Of a stretch of DNA of 64,000 nucleotides, positions 1 through 8,750 are shown one piece after another; the stretch's first letter is position 1; each line of letters starts with the position of its first letter. The stretch spans positions 1,054,001 to 1,118,000 of the forward strand of contig NZ_PPED02000001.1 of NCBI RefSeq assembly GCF_002899825.2. Reading direction: 5' to 3'. Position numbers and translations under genes: made by a program. The notes below the pieces were generated by a model. That model made no database searches. It saw nothing but the letters and a program-made list of their open reading frames with translations, and was not told the DNA's origin. This DNA comes from Chryseobacterium phosphatilyticum (GTDB lineage: Bacteria; Bacteroidota; Bacteroidia; Flavobacteriales; Weeksellaceae).

Positions 1-5
1 AAGTA

Positions 6-836
6 TTAATGGTGATCCAGTTTTTTCCAGATCTTCTGTTCTTCAACCTGTTGATAATTTTTATCAATGGTAGAAAACTTCAATGTTTCTTTGGCGCCCA
101 AAGCCAGAAACCCCAGATGTTCAAGGCTGTTATCAAAAAGTTTAAAAACTCTTTCCTGCAATTCTCTGTCAAAATAAATCAGAACATTCCGGCAGACAAT
201 AAGCTGAAAGCTATTAAAAGAACTGTCTGACACGAGATTATGGGTCGATAAAATAAGTTTTTCCTGCAAGCTTTTATCAAATTTCACATTATTATAATTG
301 GCCGTGTAATAATCGGAAAAATCCTTTATTCCACCTGAAAGTATATAGTTTTCAGAATATAGCTTCATCTGCTGCATAGGAAAGACGCCTGCTCTTGCAG
401 TTTCGAGGACAGAAGGATTCAAATCAGTACCATAGATCAGTGATTTATGATAAAGACCCGCCTCTTTGAGCAGAATAGCCATAGAATAGGCCTCCTCTCC
501 CGTTGAGCATCCTGCAATCCAGATTCTGATTAACGGATAGGTTCCGAGCTGTGGCAAAATTTTCTCCCGCAATGCCTTGAAGAATGAGGGATCGCGAAAC
601 ATTTCCGTAACGTTTACGGTAACTTCTTCCACAAAACGCTTTAAATATTCGGGATCATTCAGGATGGTATACCGAAGTTCAGCAAAACTGGTAAACCTGT
701 CCAGGAGACAAATTCTGTTTACCCTACGTTTAAATGAAGCCCTGCTATAACCGGAAAAGTCGTAGCCGTACATCTCATAGACATCATCGATTAGATTTTC
801 TACTTCTTCATCTTTTACAATACTCGGTTCCAGCAT
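6..836 (-). CDS. CheR-type protein-glutamate O-methyltransferase
   Basis: 276 residues, full length for the family. The N-terminal alpha-helical CheR domain (about 1-75) is followed by the SAM-binding domain with GCSTGEEAY at 109-117, the acidic TDLN motif near 137 and CRNVLIYF near 215. Family members methylate glutamates of chemoreceptor-like proteins using SAM. No methyl-accepting receptor, CheA or CheW is in the window, so here it probably acts with the adjacent sensor kinases rather than in flagellar chemotaxis; that is inference. It abuts the preceding REC gene directly (stop of one and start of the other are adjacent), so it is the last visible gene of a four-gene minus-strand operon. 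A CheB partner may lie beyond the left edge. Confidence 0.9.
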   Translation of the reverse strand: MLEPSIVKDEEVENLIDDVYEMYGYDFSGYSRASFKRRVNRICLLDRFTSFAELRYTILNDPEYLKRFVEEVTVNVTEMFRDPSFFKALREKILPQLGTYPLIRIWIAGCSTGEEAYSMAILLKEAGLYHKSLIYGTDLNPSVLETARAGVFPMQQMKLYSENYILSGGIKDFSDYYTANYNNVKFDKSLQEKLILSTHNLVSDSSFNSFQLIVCRNVLIYFDRELQERVFKLFDNSLEHLGFLALGAKETLKFSTIDKNYQQVEEQKIWKKLDHH

Positions 837-1202
837 TTATGTCAGTTTTTCTATAGCTTTTATTAAAATGTCTACATCGATGGGTTTTGACACATAATCA
901 TTGGCTCCCACATCGATACATTTCTGACGGTCTTCAGGCATGGCCTGTGCAGTAACAGCAACAATAGGTATATCCTTAATTTCAGGTGTATTTCTTATGA
1001 TCCGACATGCTTCATAGCCATCTATCCCGGGCATCATCATGTCCATCAGAACAACAGAAAACTGTGGATCTGAATTCAGGATCTCAAAAGCTTCCTGAGC
1101 CATGGTACAGCTTTCAATAGCGTATCCGCGGGCCTTTAAGGTCAGTTTTAATGCAAATATATTACGTGGATCATCATCCACGATTAAAATTTTCTTTTTC
1201 AT
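837..1202 (-). CDS. single-domain response regulator (REC, CheY-like)
   Basis: 121 residues consisting only of a receiver domain. Visible residues are the acidic pair D10/D11, phospho-acceptor D54 in MDMMMP, and K106 in the SKP motif. There is no output domain, so it should relay phosphate or act through protein contacts. Its sequence closely resembles the third REC domain of the large kinase upstream (both have DDDxRNIF and MDMMMP), suggesting it arose by duplication of that domain. It sits 24 nt after the kinase start-codon-corrected frame ends and abuts cheR. Confidence 0.9.
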   Translation of the reverse strand: MKKKILIVDDDPRNIFALKLTLKARGYAIESCTMAQEAFEILNSDPQFSVVLMDMMMPGIDGYEACRIIRNTPEIKDIPIVAVTAQAMPEDRQKCIDVGANDYVSKPIDVDILIKAIEKLT

Positions 1203-1217
1203 CAGAATTCTATCTGT

Positions 1218-4200
1218 TTAACTTTCATATAACCACACCCGAAGGAGAGATAATAACTGATCAATATCTACGGGTTTTGAGATATAATCCGAAGCTCCTG
1301 CTGTGATACATTTTTCACGTTCTCCAATCATTGACTTTGCAGTGATAGCTATAATAGGTAACCTTTTATAGGCAGGCATTTTTCTGATCTCCTTAATGGT
1401 ATCATAGCCATCCATTTCCGGCATCATCATATCCATTAGAATAACATCAACATCAGGATTTTGCTGAATTTGCTTAAGGGCATCTTTCCCATCCATAGCT
1501 ACAATCACCTCAACTTTATATTTTTCCAGTGCTTTGGTTAAAGAAAAAATATTGCGGACATCATCATCGGTAATCAGTACTTTTTTCCCACTCAGAACCT
1601 CTGTTAAAGACCCCAATACCCTACCTGAATTATTCTCAGGGGAATTATTTTTTTCTTCCACCAAATGTAAGAATAAACCCACTTCATCTAAAATTCTCTG
1701 ATAAGAATGTGCTGTTTTTACGACAATAGAATCAGCATACTGTTTGATCTTCAGCTCCTCTTCTCTGGATAAGTTTTGTTCTGTAAAAATAATAATCGGA
1801 AGATTTTCCAGCCCTTCATACCTCTTTATGGATTCAATAACCTGATATTCATTTCCTTTTGAGTTTCCAATATCCAGAATAACACAGTCGACAAGATCGG
1901 AAGTTAAGGCTTCCACACTATCTTCCACATTATGCACTACGCATAGAGAAATGTTAAAATTACTCAGGAAGTAGGATAATGCACTGGCATGCTTGGCATT
2001 TTCTTCAACGATTAAAACCTTCTCAGGTCCCTTTTTCAATGCCTCTTCAATTTTTCTGAATACGTCTGTCATTTTATCGAGGGCTACCGGCTTATTGATA
2101 AAGTCGACAGCACCTTTCATAAGACTTTCTTTTTTAAGATGAAGTACTGACATCATATGCACAGGAATATGCTTGGTTCCTGCGTATGATTTCAACTCAT
2201 CCATGACTTCCCATCCATCTTTTACAGGTAACTGAACATCAAGCAGAATAGCATGTGGACGATACTTCTTCGCTGCAGACAGCCCGTGATCTCCTCGTAC
2301 CACCACAACTCCTTTATAATTTTGCAGATGAGCAAACTTTAAGAGTGCTTTTGCAAAATTAATATCATCTTCTATGATCAGAATAACTTTATCACCTTCT
2401 TTAATCTGGTCTCTGTCATCAGCTACATTTTCAGGAATTTCCAGAGTATTTAACAGGATAGATTCCGGTTCTCCCTCTTCAAGAATATTTTGAATTTCTT
2501 CTACATCTTCCCGGATGATTTCTACCAAATCCTGATCTGTTTCGTTATGAACAATCTCGGTAACTGCATGCACAGGAATGATAAAACTGAACTCACTTCC
2601 TTTATTAAGTTCGCTTTTCAAAACAAGCTCACCTCCGAGAAGTCTTGCAATTTCCCTACTGATGGAAAGCCCTAAACCAGTCCCTCCAAATTTTCTTTTT
2701 GTAGATCCGTCTGCCTGCTGGAATGCTTCAAAGATAATTCTTTGTTTATCTTCTGCAATTCCAACTCCGGTATCTTTTACGGAAAATATAATAAAATCAT
2801 GTTTCTCAGCATGTTTGCTGACATGTAAGCCAATGCTTCCCTGTGTTGTAAACTTCAGAGCATTTGATAATAAGTTTCTCAATACCTGATCAATTCTCAA
2901 ACGATCACTTTCAATGATTTTCTGAACGTTGGAATCAATCTGAATATTAAATTGAAGGGCTTTCTCCTGAAATACAGGGTTGAAAAGACTTTTTAAATCC
3001 TTCACAACTTCTTCAAGCACGACATCCTGATATTCCAGCGTCATTTTGCCGGATTCAATTTTTGCCAGATCGAGAATTTCATCAATAAGGGTTAATAAAC
3101 TAGTTCCTGAGCTTTGAATCACTTTTGCAGACTCAATCTGATCTTCATTCAGATTTTCATCCGGATTCTCTGCCATCAATCTTGATAAAAGAAGAATTGA
3201 ATTCAAAGGGGTACGCAGTTCATGGGACATATTGGCCAGAAATTCTGATTTGTACTTGGTACTCAAGGCAAGCTCTTCTACTTTCTTTTGAATTTCATTA
3301 TTACGTTCAGCAATCAAATGATTTTTCTCTTCCAGCAGTCTGGAACGTTCCTCCAATTCAGCATTGGCCTGCATCAGCTCTTCCTGTTGTACTTTTAATT
3401 CTTCTTCTGAAGCCTGTAATTTCTGAGTTTGTGCTTCCAGTTCTGTATTCAGGTTTTCGAGCTCAGAGTGCTGAACTTGTAATTCTTCGGACTGGGCCTG
3501 GGTTTCCTCCAGCAATTGTTGTTCTTTCTCTCGTCCTTTAGCAGCATTTAAAGCAATTCCTATATTAACACAACATTCTTCAAAATAACTGATTCTGTCT
3601 TCGTCAAAATTGGATGTGGAACCTAGCTCCAGAACACCAATGGCATGACCATCTGCAAAAACAGGGATCAATAGTATTCCGTAGATCTTAATGGTACTGC
3701 TGGCAAAGGTTACCACAAAATCTTCTTCATGGAGATTATTATATACCTGTGTCTTAGCATTAATGAAAGCCTGTCCCACCATTCCTTCTCCCGGCTCAAA
3801 TACCTTTTTCATATTCGCTTCCAGTCCAAATGCTTTATTAAGGATTAAGAGTCCTTCATCGTAAAGATACAGTGATCCGTTGATGCATTTCCCATATTCA
3901 ATCAATTGACTTAAAGCTTTATCAGAAACCTCTTTTACCGATTTATTTCCGACAAGAGATTCATTCAGCAAGGCAAGACCTTTCTGGCGCCAGTCACTTT
4001 TATTTATTTTATCGAAAGAGGTTTTAAGAGATTCGGTCATGTGGTTTAATGATCCTACAAGATCTCCAAGATCATCTTCTGCATTATCAATGACTTTTTC
4101 ACTGTAATCTCCGTTGGATACCCTATTGGCAATCTTTTGAATGGCACTTACGCGTCTTGTCATTTCCTGATCTTTCTCCCTCAACATTTTCTCAAGCTCA

Positions 4201-4826
4201 TCTCTTCTGATCAGATCTGCTCGCATTTTAAAGTAAAAAAATGCAGTCACTACCACTGCAGCCAACGCAGAAAAAATAATAAAAAGAACCGTTGTTTCTG
4301 AAGATCGCGTTAAATCCCTATTCTTGATTTCAACCTGGCTTTCTTCATATTGTACAAAATTACGAACCAGTTTCCGGCACTCATCCATATAGACTTTACC
4401 GGTAACAATCTGCTGCTGGGTCATCACAATACCTCTGCGTCTGTTTTCAACCAGATTTTTCAGATTGTCCATTACCTGATTCACAGCGATCTCCAAATCG
4501 GCAAGCCTTTCTTGTTGATTTTTATCCTTTACCCCCAATGATTCAGCAAGTACCAAAGCTTTTGAATATTCTCTCACCCCTCGTCTGTAAGGTTCAAGGA
4601 AGTCTTCCCGTCCGGTAAGCTGATATCCTCTGTTTCCTGTTTCAGCATCCAGTAAAGCAACAAGGACATCTTTAACAGCCGTTACAGAACGCCTGCTTTT
4701 AGAAAGACTCTCCCGATGACTCATCTGATTTTGAATACTCCAATAGGAAGCTACTGAACTCGCTAATAAAATCAAAAGCGAAAGTCCTATTCCAATCTGG
4801 AGATTTCGTATAATTTTTTTTCGCAT
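1218..4826 (-). CDS. hybrid sensor histidine kinase, CHASE3-HAMP-GAF-HisKA-HATPase-REC-REC-REC
   Basis: About 1202 residues from the ATG at 4826; an upstream TTG at 4835 gives three more residues and is less likely. Order: TM at about 10-28, periplasmic CHASE3-like domain (AETGNRGYQLTG), second TM about 180-200, HAMP, GAF about 295-430, long coiled coil about 435-525, HisKA with the phosphorylated His in NMSHELRTPL (near 535), HATPase (LLSNALKF, DTGVGI, GGTGLGLS), then three receivers with acceptor Asp in LLDVQLP, ILDIGNS and MDMMMPEMDG. It should autophosphorylate and feed the neighbouring REC protein. The middle REC has VEEN in place of the usual DD pair and may be weakened. It begins 5 nt after the upstream kinase gene, so the pair is probably co-transcribed. 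Confidence 0.92.
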   Translation of the reverse strand: MRKKIIRNLQIGIGLSLLILLASSVASYWSIQNQMSHRESLSKSRRSVTAVKDVLVALLDAETGNRGYQLTGREDFLEPYRRGVREYSKALVLAESLGVKDKNQQERLADLEIAVNQVMDNLKNLVENRRRGIVMTQQQIVTGKVYMDECRKLVRNFVQYEESQVEIKNRDLTRSSETTVLFIIFSALAAVVVTAFFYFKMRADLIRRDELEKMLREKDQEMTRRVSAIQKIANRVSNGDYSEKVIDNAEDDLGDLVGSLNHMTESLKTSFDKINKSDWRQKGLALLNESLVGNKSVKEVSDKALSQLIEYGKCINGSLYLYDEGLLILNKAFGLEANMKKVFEPGEGMVGQAFINAKTQVYNNLHEEDFVVTFASSTIKIYGILLIPVFADGHAIGVLELGSTSNFDEDRISYFEECCVNIGIALNAAKGREKEQQLLEETQAQSEELQVQHSELENLNTELEAQTQKLQASEEELKVQQEELMQANAELEERSRLLEEKNHLIAERNNEIQKKVEELALSTKYKSEFLANMSHELRTPLNSILLLSRLMAENPDENLNEDQIESAKVIQSSGTSLLTLIDEILDLAKIESGKMTLEYQDVVLEEVVKDLKSLFNPVFQEKALQFNIQIDSNVQKIIESDRLRIDQVLRNLLSNALKFTTQGSIGLHVSKHAEKHDFIIFSVKDTGVGIAEDKQRIIFEAFQQADGSTKRKFGGTGLGLSISREIARLLGGELVLKSELNKGSEFSFIIPVHAVTEIVHNETDQDLVEIIREDVEEIQNILEEGEPESILLNTLEIPENVADDRDQIKEGDKVILIIEDDINFAKALLKFAHLQNYKGVVVVRGDHGLSAAKKYRPHAILLDVQLPVKDGWEVMDELKSYAGTKHIPVHMMSVLHLKKESLMKGAVDFINKPVALDKMTDVFRKIEEALKKGPEKVLIVEENAKHASALSYFLSNFNISLCVVHNVEDSVEALTSDLVDCVILDIGNSKGNEYQVIESIKRYEGLENLPIIIFTEQNLSREEELKIKQYADSIVVKTAHSYQRILDEVGLFLHLVEEKNNSPENNSGRVLGSLTEVLSGKKVLITDDDVRNIFSLTKALEKYKVEVIVAMDGKDALKQIQQNPDVDVILMDMMMPEMDGYDTIKEIRKMPAYKRLPIIAITAKSMIGEREKCITAGASDYISKPVDIDQLLSLLRVWLYES

Positions 4827-4831
4827 AAAAA

Positions 4832-6307
4832 TCAATTTAGTGGTAAAGTGAAATAAAAGGTAGAACCTTCGTTGATGACGCTTGAAACACCTACACTTCC
4901 GTGATGCTGTTTGATAATTTCGGAACAGATAAACAACCCGATTCCCATTCCCTGAAATTGCAGTGATGATTCTTCTACGCGGTAGAATTTCTTAAATACG
5001 GCTCCCTGTTTAAAATCAGGAATACCGATTCCAAAATCTGTAACACTGACTCTTACTTCCTGAGCTTCTTCATCTACAAAAGTAGTGACAATAACCTGGT
5101 TATTATGGGGAGAATATTTAATTGCATTGGTCAAAAAGTTGATCAGCACCTGTTCTATCCTTATTTCATCCAGTGGAATTAATATATCCGGTTTAACCCC
5201 ATGACGGTCAATTTTCACTTTATTTTCATCATGGGTCTGAAGAATAGTATCAATCGCATTGCTGATTACATGTTCCAGATTCACCGATTTTTTATTAATT
5301 TTTAATTTACCGTTTTCTATTTTGGAAACATCAAGCAAATCGGTGATCAGCGTATTCAGTTTTTCGATCTGATTTTGTGCTTTGGCTACAAATCCGGCCT
5401 CTGAACTGTCTTTATCTAATTTTAATTTTCTGTCTAAAAGCTGTATATATGCCTTAATACTGGTCAAAGGTGTTTTTAATTCATGACTTGCAATACTTAA
5501 AAACTCATCTTTTTCCTTTTCAGCCTTCTTCTGCCCGTCAATATCAGTGAAGGTTCCTACCCAGTTTTTAATACGGCCTTCGTCATACACAGGAGTAACG
5601 CGAAGCAAATGATAACGATAGTCTTCAGAACGTATATTCTTGATTCTTACTTCCAGTTCAAGAGCTTTACCTCTCTTCCTTGCTCTTTCAAACTCTTCCA
5701 GGATATTAAAATCATCCGGGTGGGTTTCCGGAAAGTTTTGTTCAGACTCAGAGTAGTCATACCATTTACCATTTACAAAATCTATCGTTCCTTCTGCACC
5801 CACTGTAAAAGCAATCTGCGGAAGAGACTCCAGCATCAGATGAAAATGATCCAACTGAATTTTCATCGTTACCTGTGATTCTCTTCTTCCTTTTACCTCG
5901 AGTTCCAGATTTTGCTGCGTCTTTTTCATCGCTATATTCTGCTCCTGAAGATTATAAAAAGTTTTCACCTTTAGCAAAAGGATCTCAGGATCTACAGGTT
6001 TTGTCACATAATCTTTTGCTCCTGAAGCATAACCTCGTGTTATGAATTTCTTATCTGTATTGACAGCGGATAAAAATATAATGGGAACTTCTTTAGTTTT
6101 ACTATAATCTGCCAGTGTTTCAGCAACTTCAAATCCGTCCATATCAGGCATTTGAACATCCAAAATAATTAAGGCATAGTCGTTTTTCAGTGCTTTACCA
6201 AGAGCCTCTTCACCGGAACCAGCAGTATCCACAAGGAAATCCTTAGATTCAAGTAACTTTTGCAATGAATAAAGGTTACTTTGGTTGTCATCAACAATTA
6301 AAATCAT
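4832..6307 (-). CDS. REC-PAS hybrid histidine kinase
   Basis: 491 residues from the ATG at 6307 (a TTG at 6322 adds five residues and is disfavoured). An N-terminal receiver has acceptor D50 in ILDVQMPDMDG and the KP motif near 103. It is followed by a coiled linker, a PAS/PAC module at about 155-262, HisKA with H275 in SIASHELKTPL, and a HATPase domain (FLTNAIKYS, DFGIGI, GMGIGLF). No membrane segment is present, so it is cytosolic and its receiver is probably an input from another kinase. It is the first gene of the four-gene phosphorelay operon and is preceded by a consensus-like -7 element. Confidence 0.92.
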   Translation of the reverse strand: MILIVDDNQSNLYSLQKLLESKDFLVDTAGSGEEALGKALKNDYALIILDVQMPDMDGFEVAETLADYSKTKEVPIIFLSAVNTDKKFITRGYASGAKDYVTKPVDPEILLLKVKTFYNLQEQNIAMKKTQQNLELEVKGRRESQVTMKIQLDHFHLMLESLPQIAFTVGAEGTIDFVNGKWYDYSESEQNFPETHPDDFNILEEFERARKRGKALELEVRIKNIRSEDYRYHLLRVTPVYDEGRIKNWVGTFTDIDGQKKAEKEKDEFLSIASHELKTPLTSIKAYIQLLDRKLKLDKDSSEAGFVAKAQNQIEKLNTLITDLLDVSKIENGKLKINKKSVNLEHVISNAIDTILQTHDENKVKIDRHGVKPDILIPLDEIRIEQVLINFLTNAIKYSPHNNQVIVTTFVDEEAQEVRVSVTDFGIGIPDFKQGAVFKKFYRVEESSLQFQGMGIGLFICSEIIKQHHGSVGVSSVINEGSTFYFTLPLN

Positions 6308-6347
6308 AGAAATTAAAATCAATAATTAATTATAGTAAGTTTAGGTT

Positions 6348-6355
6348 CAAAAATA
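6348..6355 (-). promoter_or_regulatory. Bacteroidota -7 element for the phosphorelay operon
   Basis: Read on the minus strand the site is TATTTTTG, a full match to TAnnTTTG, about 41 nt upstream of the ATG at 6307. No clear -33 TTG is seen, so this is a half-supported promoter. Confidence 0.4.
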
Positions 6356-6501
6356 CTCACAATATTTCAAAAAACAGTAATTTTTAAATTATTATGAGTA
6401 GACATTTGATACCATATTTTACAATAAAAATATGAATGGCATACGGATTGAAATCGTTTATTATATTTTTTAAAAAAGTAAATTTCTATCCTCAAAAAAA
6501 T

Positions 6502-7125
6502 ATGACTATGAAAAAAACAATAAGCTGCATGAATATCGACGAAAATACGCTTCGTTCATTTGGTGGGGAAAACGTCAGATATAAATCTAAAGAGTTTATT
6601 TTTAAAGAAGGTGAACACTCGCTTTATTATTTTCAGATTATCAGTGGAAAAGTAAAACTAAACACATTTCATGAAAGCGGAAAAGAATTCATTCAAAATA
6701 TTCTGGGTAAAAACCAAAGTTTTGGAGACCCTCTTCTGTTCATAGACCGGCTGTACCCCACCAATGCAGTAAGTTTAGAGGCAACAGAACTCATCAGAAT
6801 GCCCAAAAGCAATTTTTTAGAAATGCTGGAGAAAAACCCCGATATCTCTCTGGAGATGAATGCTTGCTTATCACAAAGATTGTATTACAACAGCCTGATG
6901 GTTCGTAATATGGCTTCTCAAGATCCTATCCATCGTTTACAGGGTTTGATGGAATATCTGAAAAGCTATTACGATGGAGATTGCCAACAATGCTTTCCTG
7001 TAGAACTCACCCGTCAGCAGATTGCTGACTTGACTGGATTAAGGGTTGAAACAGTAATCAGGACCGTAAAAAAAATGGTTAATAATCAAACGATAAAGCT
7101 TGACGGAAGAAAAATCCTCTATTAA
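6502..7125 (+). CDS. Crp/Fnr-family transcriptional regulator
   Basis: About 207 residues from ATG 6502 (or 205 from ATG 6508). The frame is open upstream to 6436, but that extension is hydrophobic and atypical. A cyclic-nucleotide-binding-like beta barrel is followed by a C-terminal winged HTH with LTRQQIADLTGLRVETVIR, the Crp/Fnr recognition helix pattern. No N-terminal Fnr-type Cys cluster is evident, although an early CMN gives a single Cys; a QQCFP Cys lies in the linker. It is divergent from the kinase operon and precedes the DUF892 stress gene, so either could be a target; this is inference. Confidence 0.88.
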   Translation: MTMKKTISCMNIDENTLRSFGGENVRYKSKEFIFKEGEHSLYYFQIISGKVKLNTFHESGKEFIQNILGKNQSFGDPLLFIDRLYPTNAVSLEATELIRMPKSNFLEMLEKNPDISLEMNACLSQRLYYNSLMVRNMASQDPIHRLQGLMEYLKSYYDGDCQQCFPVELTRQQIADLTGLRVETVIRTVKKMVNNQTIKLDGRKILY

Positions 7126-7163
7126 TTCCTTATTTTCTCAGGATGCAAAGATACCACATATTA

Positions 7164-7171
7164 TAATTTTG
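7164..7171 (+). promoter_or_regulatory. -7 element for the DUF892 gene
   Basis: TAATTTTG matches TAnnTTTG and lies 63 nt before the start codon at 7235. No convincing -33 box is seen. Confidence 0.35.
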
Positions 7172-7234
7172 ATTCGATATGGCCTCATACTTGTAGAAAT
7201 TATACCAATCAAATCACAATAAATATAGAATAAT

Positions 7235-7801
7235 ATGGAAACGAAAAAAGCACCCAGAAAAAGAAGTATACCAGCAAAATCAAAGCCGGCGGCTAAAATG
7301 TCGGCAAAAAAAGATGCTGCCAAAGACCTTAAAGACCTTTTTGAAGATTCATTAAAAGATATTTACTGGGCAGAAAAAGCATTGGTGAAGGCCTTACCTG
7401 TAATGATAAAGAATGCTACGGATAAAAAGCTTAAGACTGCTATTGAAAAGCATCTTACGGAAACGAAAACCCATGTAGAAAGGTTGGAAGATTGTTTTAA
7501 AGTAATAGGTAAAAAAGCACAGGGAAAAAAATGCGATGCGATGCAGGGTTTATTGGATGAGGGAAAAAATATCATTAAAGAAACAAAACCCGGAGCAGTA
7601 CGAGATGCCGGCATTATTGCCGCCGCACAAAAAGTAGAGCATTATGAGATTGCAACCTATGGAACTTTAGCCGCGTTCGCTAAAATACTTAAGAAAAAAA
7701 AGTGTCTTAAAAATTTCACTGACACTCTGAGTGAAGAGAAAAAATGTGATGAACTTCTTACAAAAGTAGCCGATACGACACTGAATAGTAAAGCAATTTA
7801 A
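7235..7801 (+). CDS. DUF892 (YciE/YciF-type) ferritin-like stress protein with Lys/Ala-rich tail
   Basis: 188 residues. The first 35 are Lys/Ala/Pro-rich (APRKRSIPAKSKPAAK), resembling a histone-like DNA-binding tail. From about residue 33 the DUF892 four-helix domain begins (DLFEDSLKDIYWAEKAL) and includes the family signature AAQKVEHYEIATYGT with its putative metal-ligating Glu and His. Family members are stress-induced ferritin-like proteins of uncertain enzymology. A strong terminator follows at 7812-7838. A paralogue lies at 8071-8676 on the other strand. DNA binding by the tail is inference from composition. Confidence 0.9.
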   Translation: METKKAPRKRSIPAKSKPAAKMSAKKDAAKDLKDLFEDSLKDIYWAEKALVKALPVMIKNATDKKLKTAIEKHLTETKTHVERLEDCFKVIGKKAQGKKCDAMQGLLDEGKNIIKETKPGAVRDAGIIAAAQKVEHYEIATYGTLAAFAKILKKKKCLKNFTDTLSEEKKCDELLTKVADTTLNSKAI

Positions 7802-7811
7802 AAAAATAAAA

Positions 7812-7838
7812 AAAGAGGCTTCATGCCTCTTTTTTTTT
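7812..7838 (+). terminator. intrinsic terminator after the first DUF892 gene
   Basis: Stem AAGAGGC/GCCTCTT around a short TTCAT loop, followed by a run of T, starting 11 nt after the stop codon. Confidence 0.85.
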
Positions 7839-7914
7839 GCAATTACCGTAATCTTATATTGTTATATCAATTATACTAATCCGCGTTCACTATTATACAG
7901 CCTTTCCGCTATCG

Positions 7915-8001
7915 TTATTTCGCTTTTTTAGTTTTCTTTTCTTCCGGTGTAATAATCTCCCATAGGATATCTTGGGAATCTGGTACACCCAGTTTATGCA
8001 A
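7915..8001 (-). pseudogene. possible 28-residue gene remnant downstream of second DUF892 gene
   Basis: On the minus strand an open stretch from a TTG reads LHKLGVPDSQDILWEI followed by a Lys-rich tail and TAA. The composition looks like a genuine protein C-terminus, but there is no ATG and a stop codon lies just upstream, so it may be a frameshifted fossil. I do not recognise the family, and chance is a real alternative. Confidence 0.2.
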
Positions 8002-8070
8002 TCATATAATCCAGGATCACATAAAAGTAAACCACAAACTATATGAGTATGGGGTTTGCAACTAGGGATA

Positions 8071-8676
8071 TTAATCTTCTTGTTCTGCATCGAAATTAAT
8101 ATAGTTCTCAGCAATTTCTGTAAGGTTGTAATCTGTATCTTCTTCCTCCTGTAAGGTTTGTTCCAGAAGGTTGGCGGCTGTATCGTGCCCCATGGTGAGT
8201 GCAAGCTGTACAAGCCCTCCATAGGTAGCTATTTCGTAATGTTCTACTTTTTGTGCAGCTATTATCAGAGCTGCGTCACGGGTCATAGATCCATCATCAG
8301 TAGATTTTATAATCTCTTCACATTCTTTGATCATCCCTTTAATAGCTTCACATTCTTTTTTCTCCGGTGTTTCATCCAGAAGTCTAAATACTTTTTCCAC
8401 TCGGCTTAGATGCCTCTTGGTCTGAAGCTGATGATCTTCAAAAGCTTCTTTTAATTCTTCGGTGGTGGCCGCCTCCTGCATTTTATCCAAAGCTTCTATA
8501 ATAACATCTTCAGCAAAGTAGATATCTTTAAGTGCAGATACAAAAAATTGATAAAGTTTGGAACTTTCTTTCCCATCTTTATCCGTGCTCTTCTTTGAAG
8601 TTGAGGGTTTCTCAGTTGTATCTGAACTTTCAGATGCTCCTGTAATACTTTTGGTGTCTGATATTTTCGTTGCCAT
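8071..8676 (-). CDS. DUF892 (YciE/YciF-type) ferritin-like stress protein
   Basis: 201 residues from the ATG at 8676 (MATKISD); an in-frame ATG at 8727 would add an unrelated hydrophobic leader. Residues 1-45 are a Ser/Thr/Lys-rich linker. The DUF892 domain follows (LYQFFVSALKDIYFAED) and carries the same AAQKVEHYEIATYG signature as the gene at 7235. The C-terminus is acidic (QEEEDTDYN, FDAEQED). The two paralogues are convergent, so they probably do not share a transcript. Expected role: stress-responsive ferritin-like protein, function not established. Confidence 0.88.
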   Translation of the reverse strand: MATKISDTKSITGASESSDTTEKPSTSKKSTDKDGKESSKLYQFFVSALKDIYFAEDVIIEALDKMQEAATTEELKEAFEDHQLQTKRHLSRVEKVFRLLDETPEKKECEAIKGMIKECEEIIKSTDDGSMTRDAALIIAAQKVEHYEIATYGGLVQLALTMGHDTAANLLEQTLQEEEDTDYNLTEIAENYINFDAEQED

Positions 8677-8750
8677 AATATAAAATGAATATTGTGATTT
8701 GAGAAAAATCACCTCTTTACTCATCATAAAGAGGTAATCTTAGAAGTGAA

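Noticed and set aside
7893..8222. 109-residue minus-strand frame under the second DUF892 gene
   Set aside because: It overlaps the DUF892 reading over most of its length and has no recognisable features.
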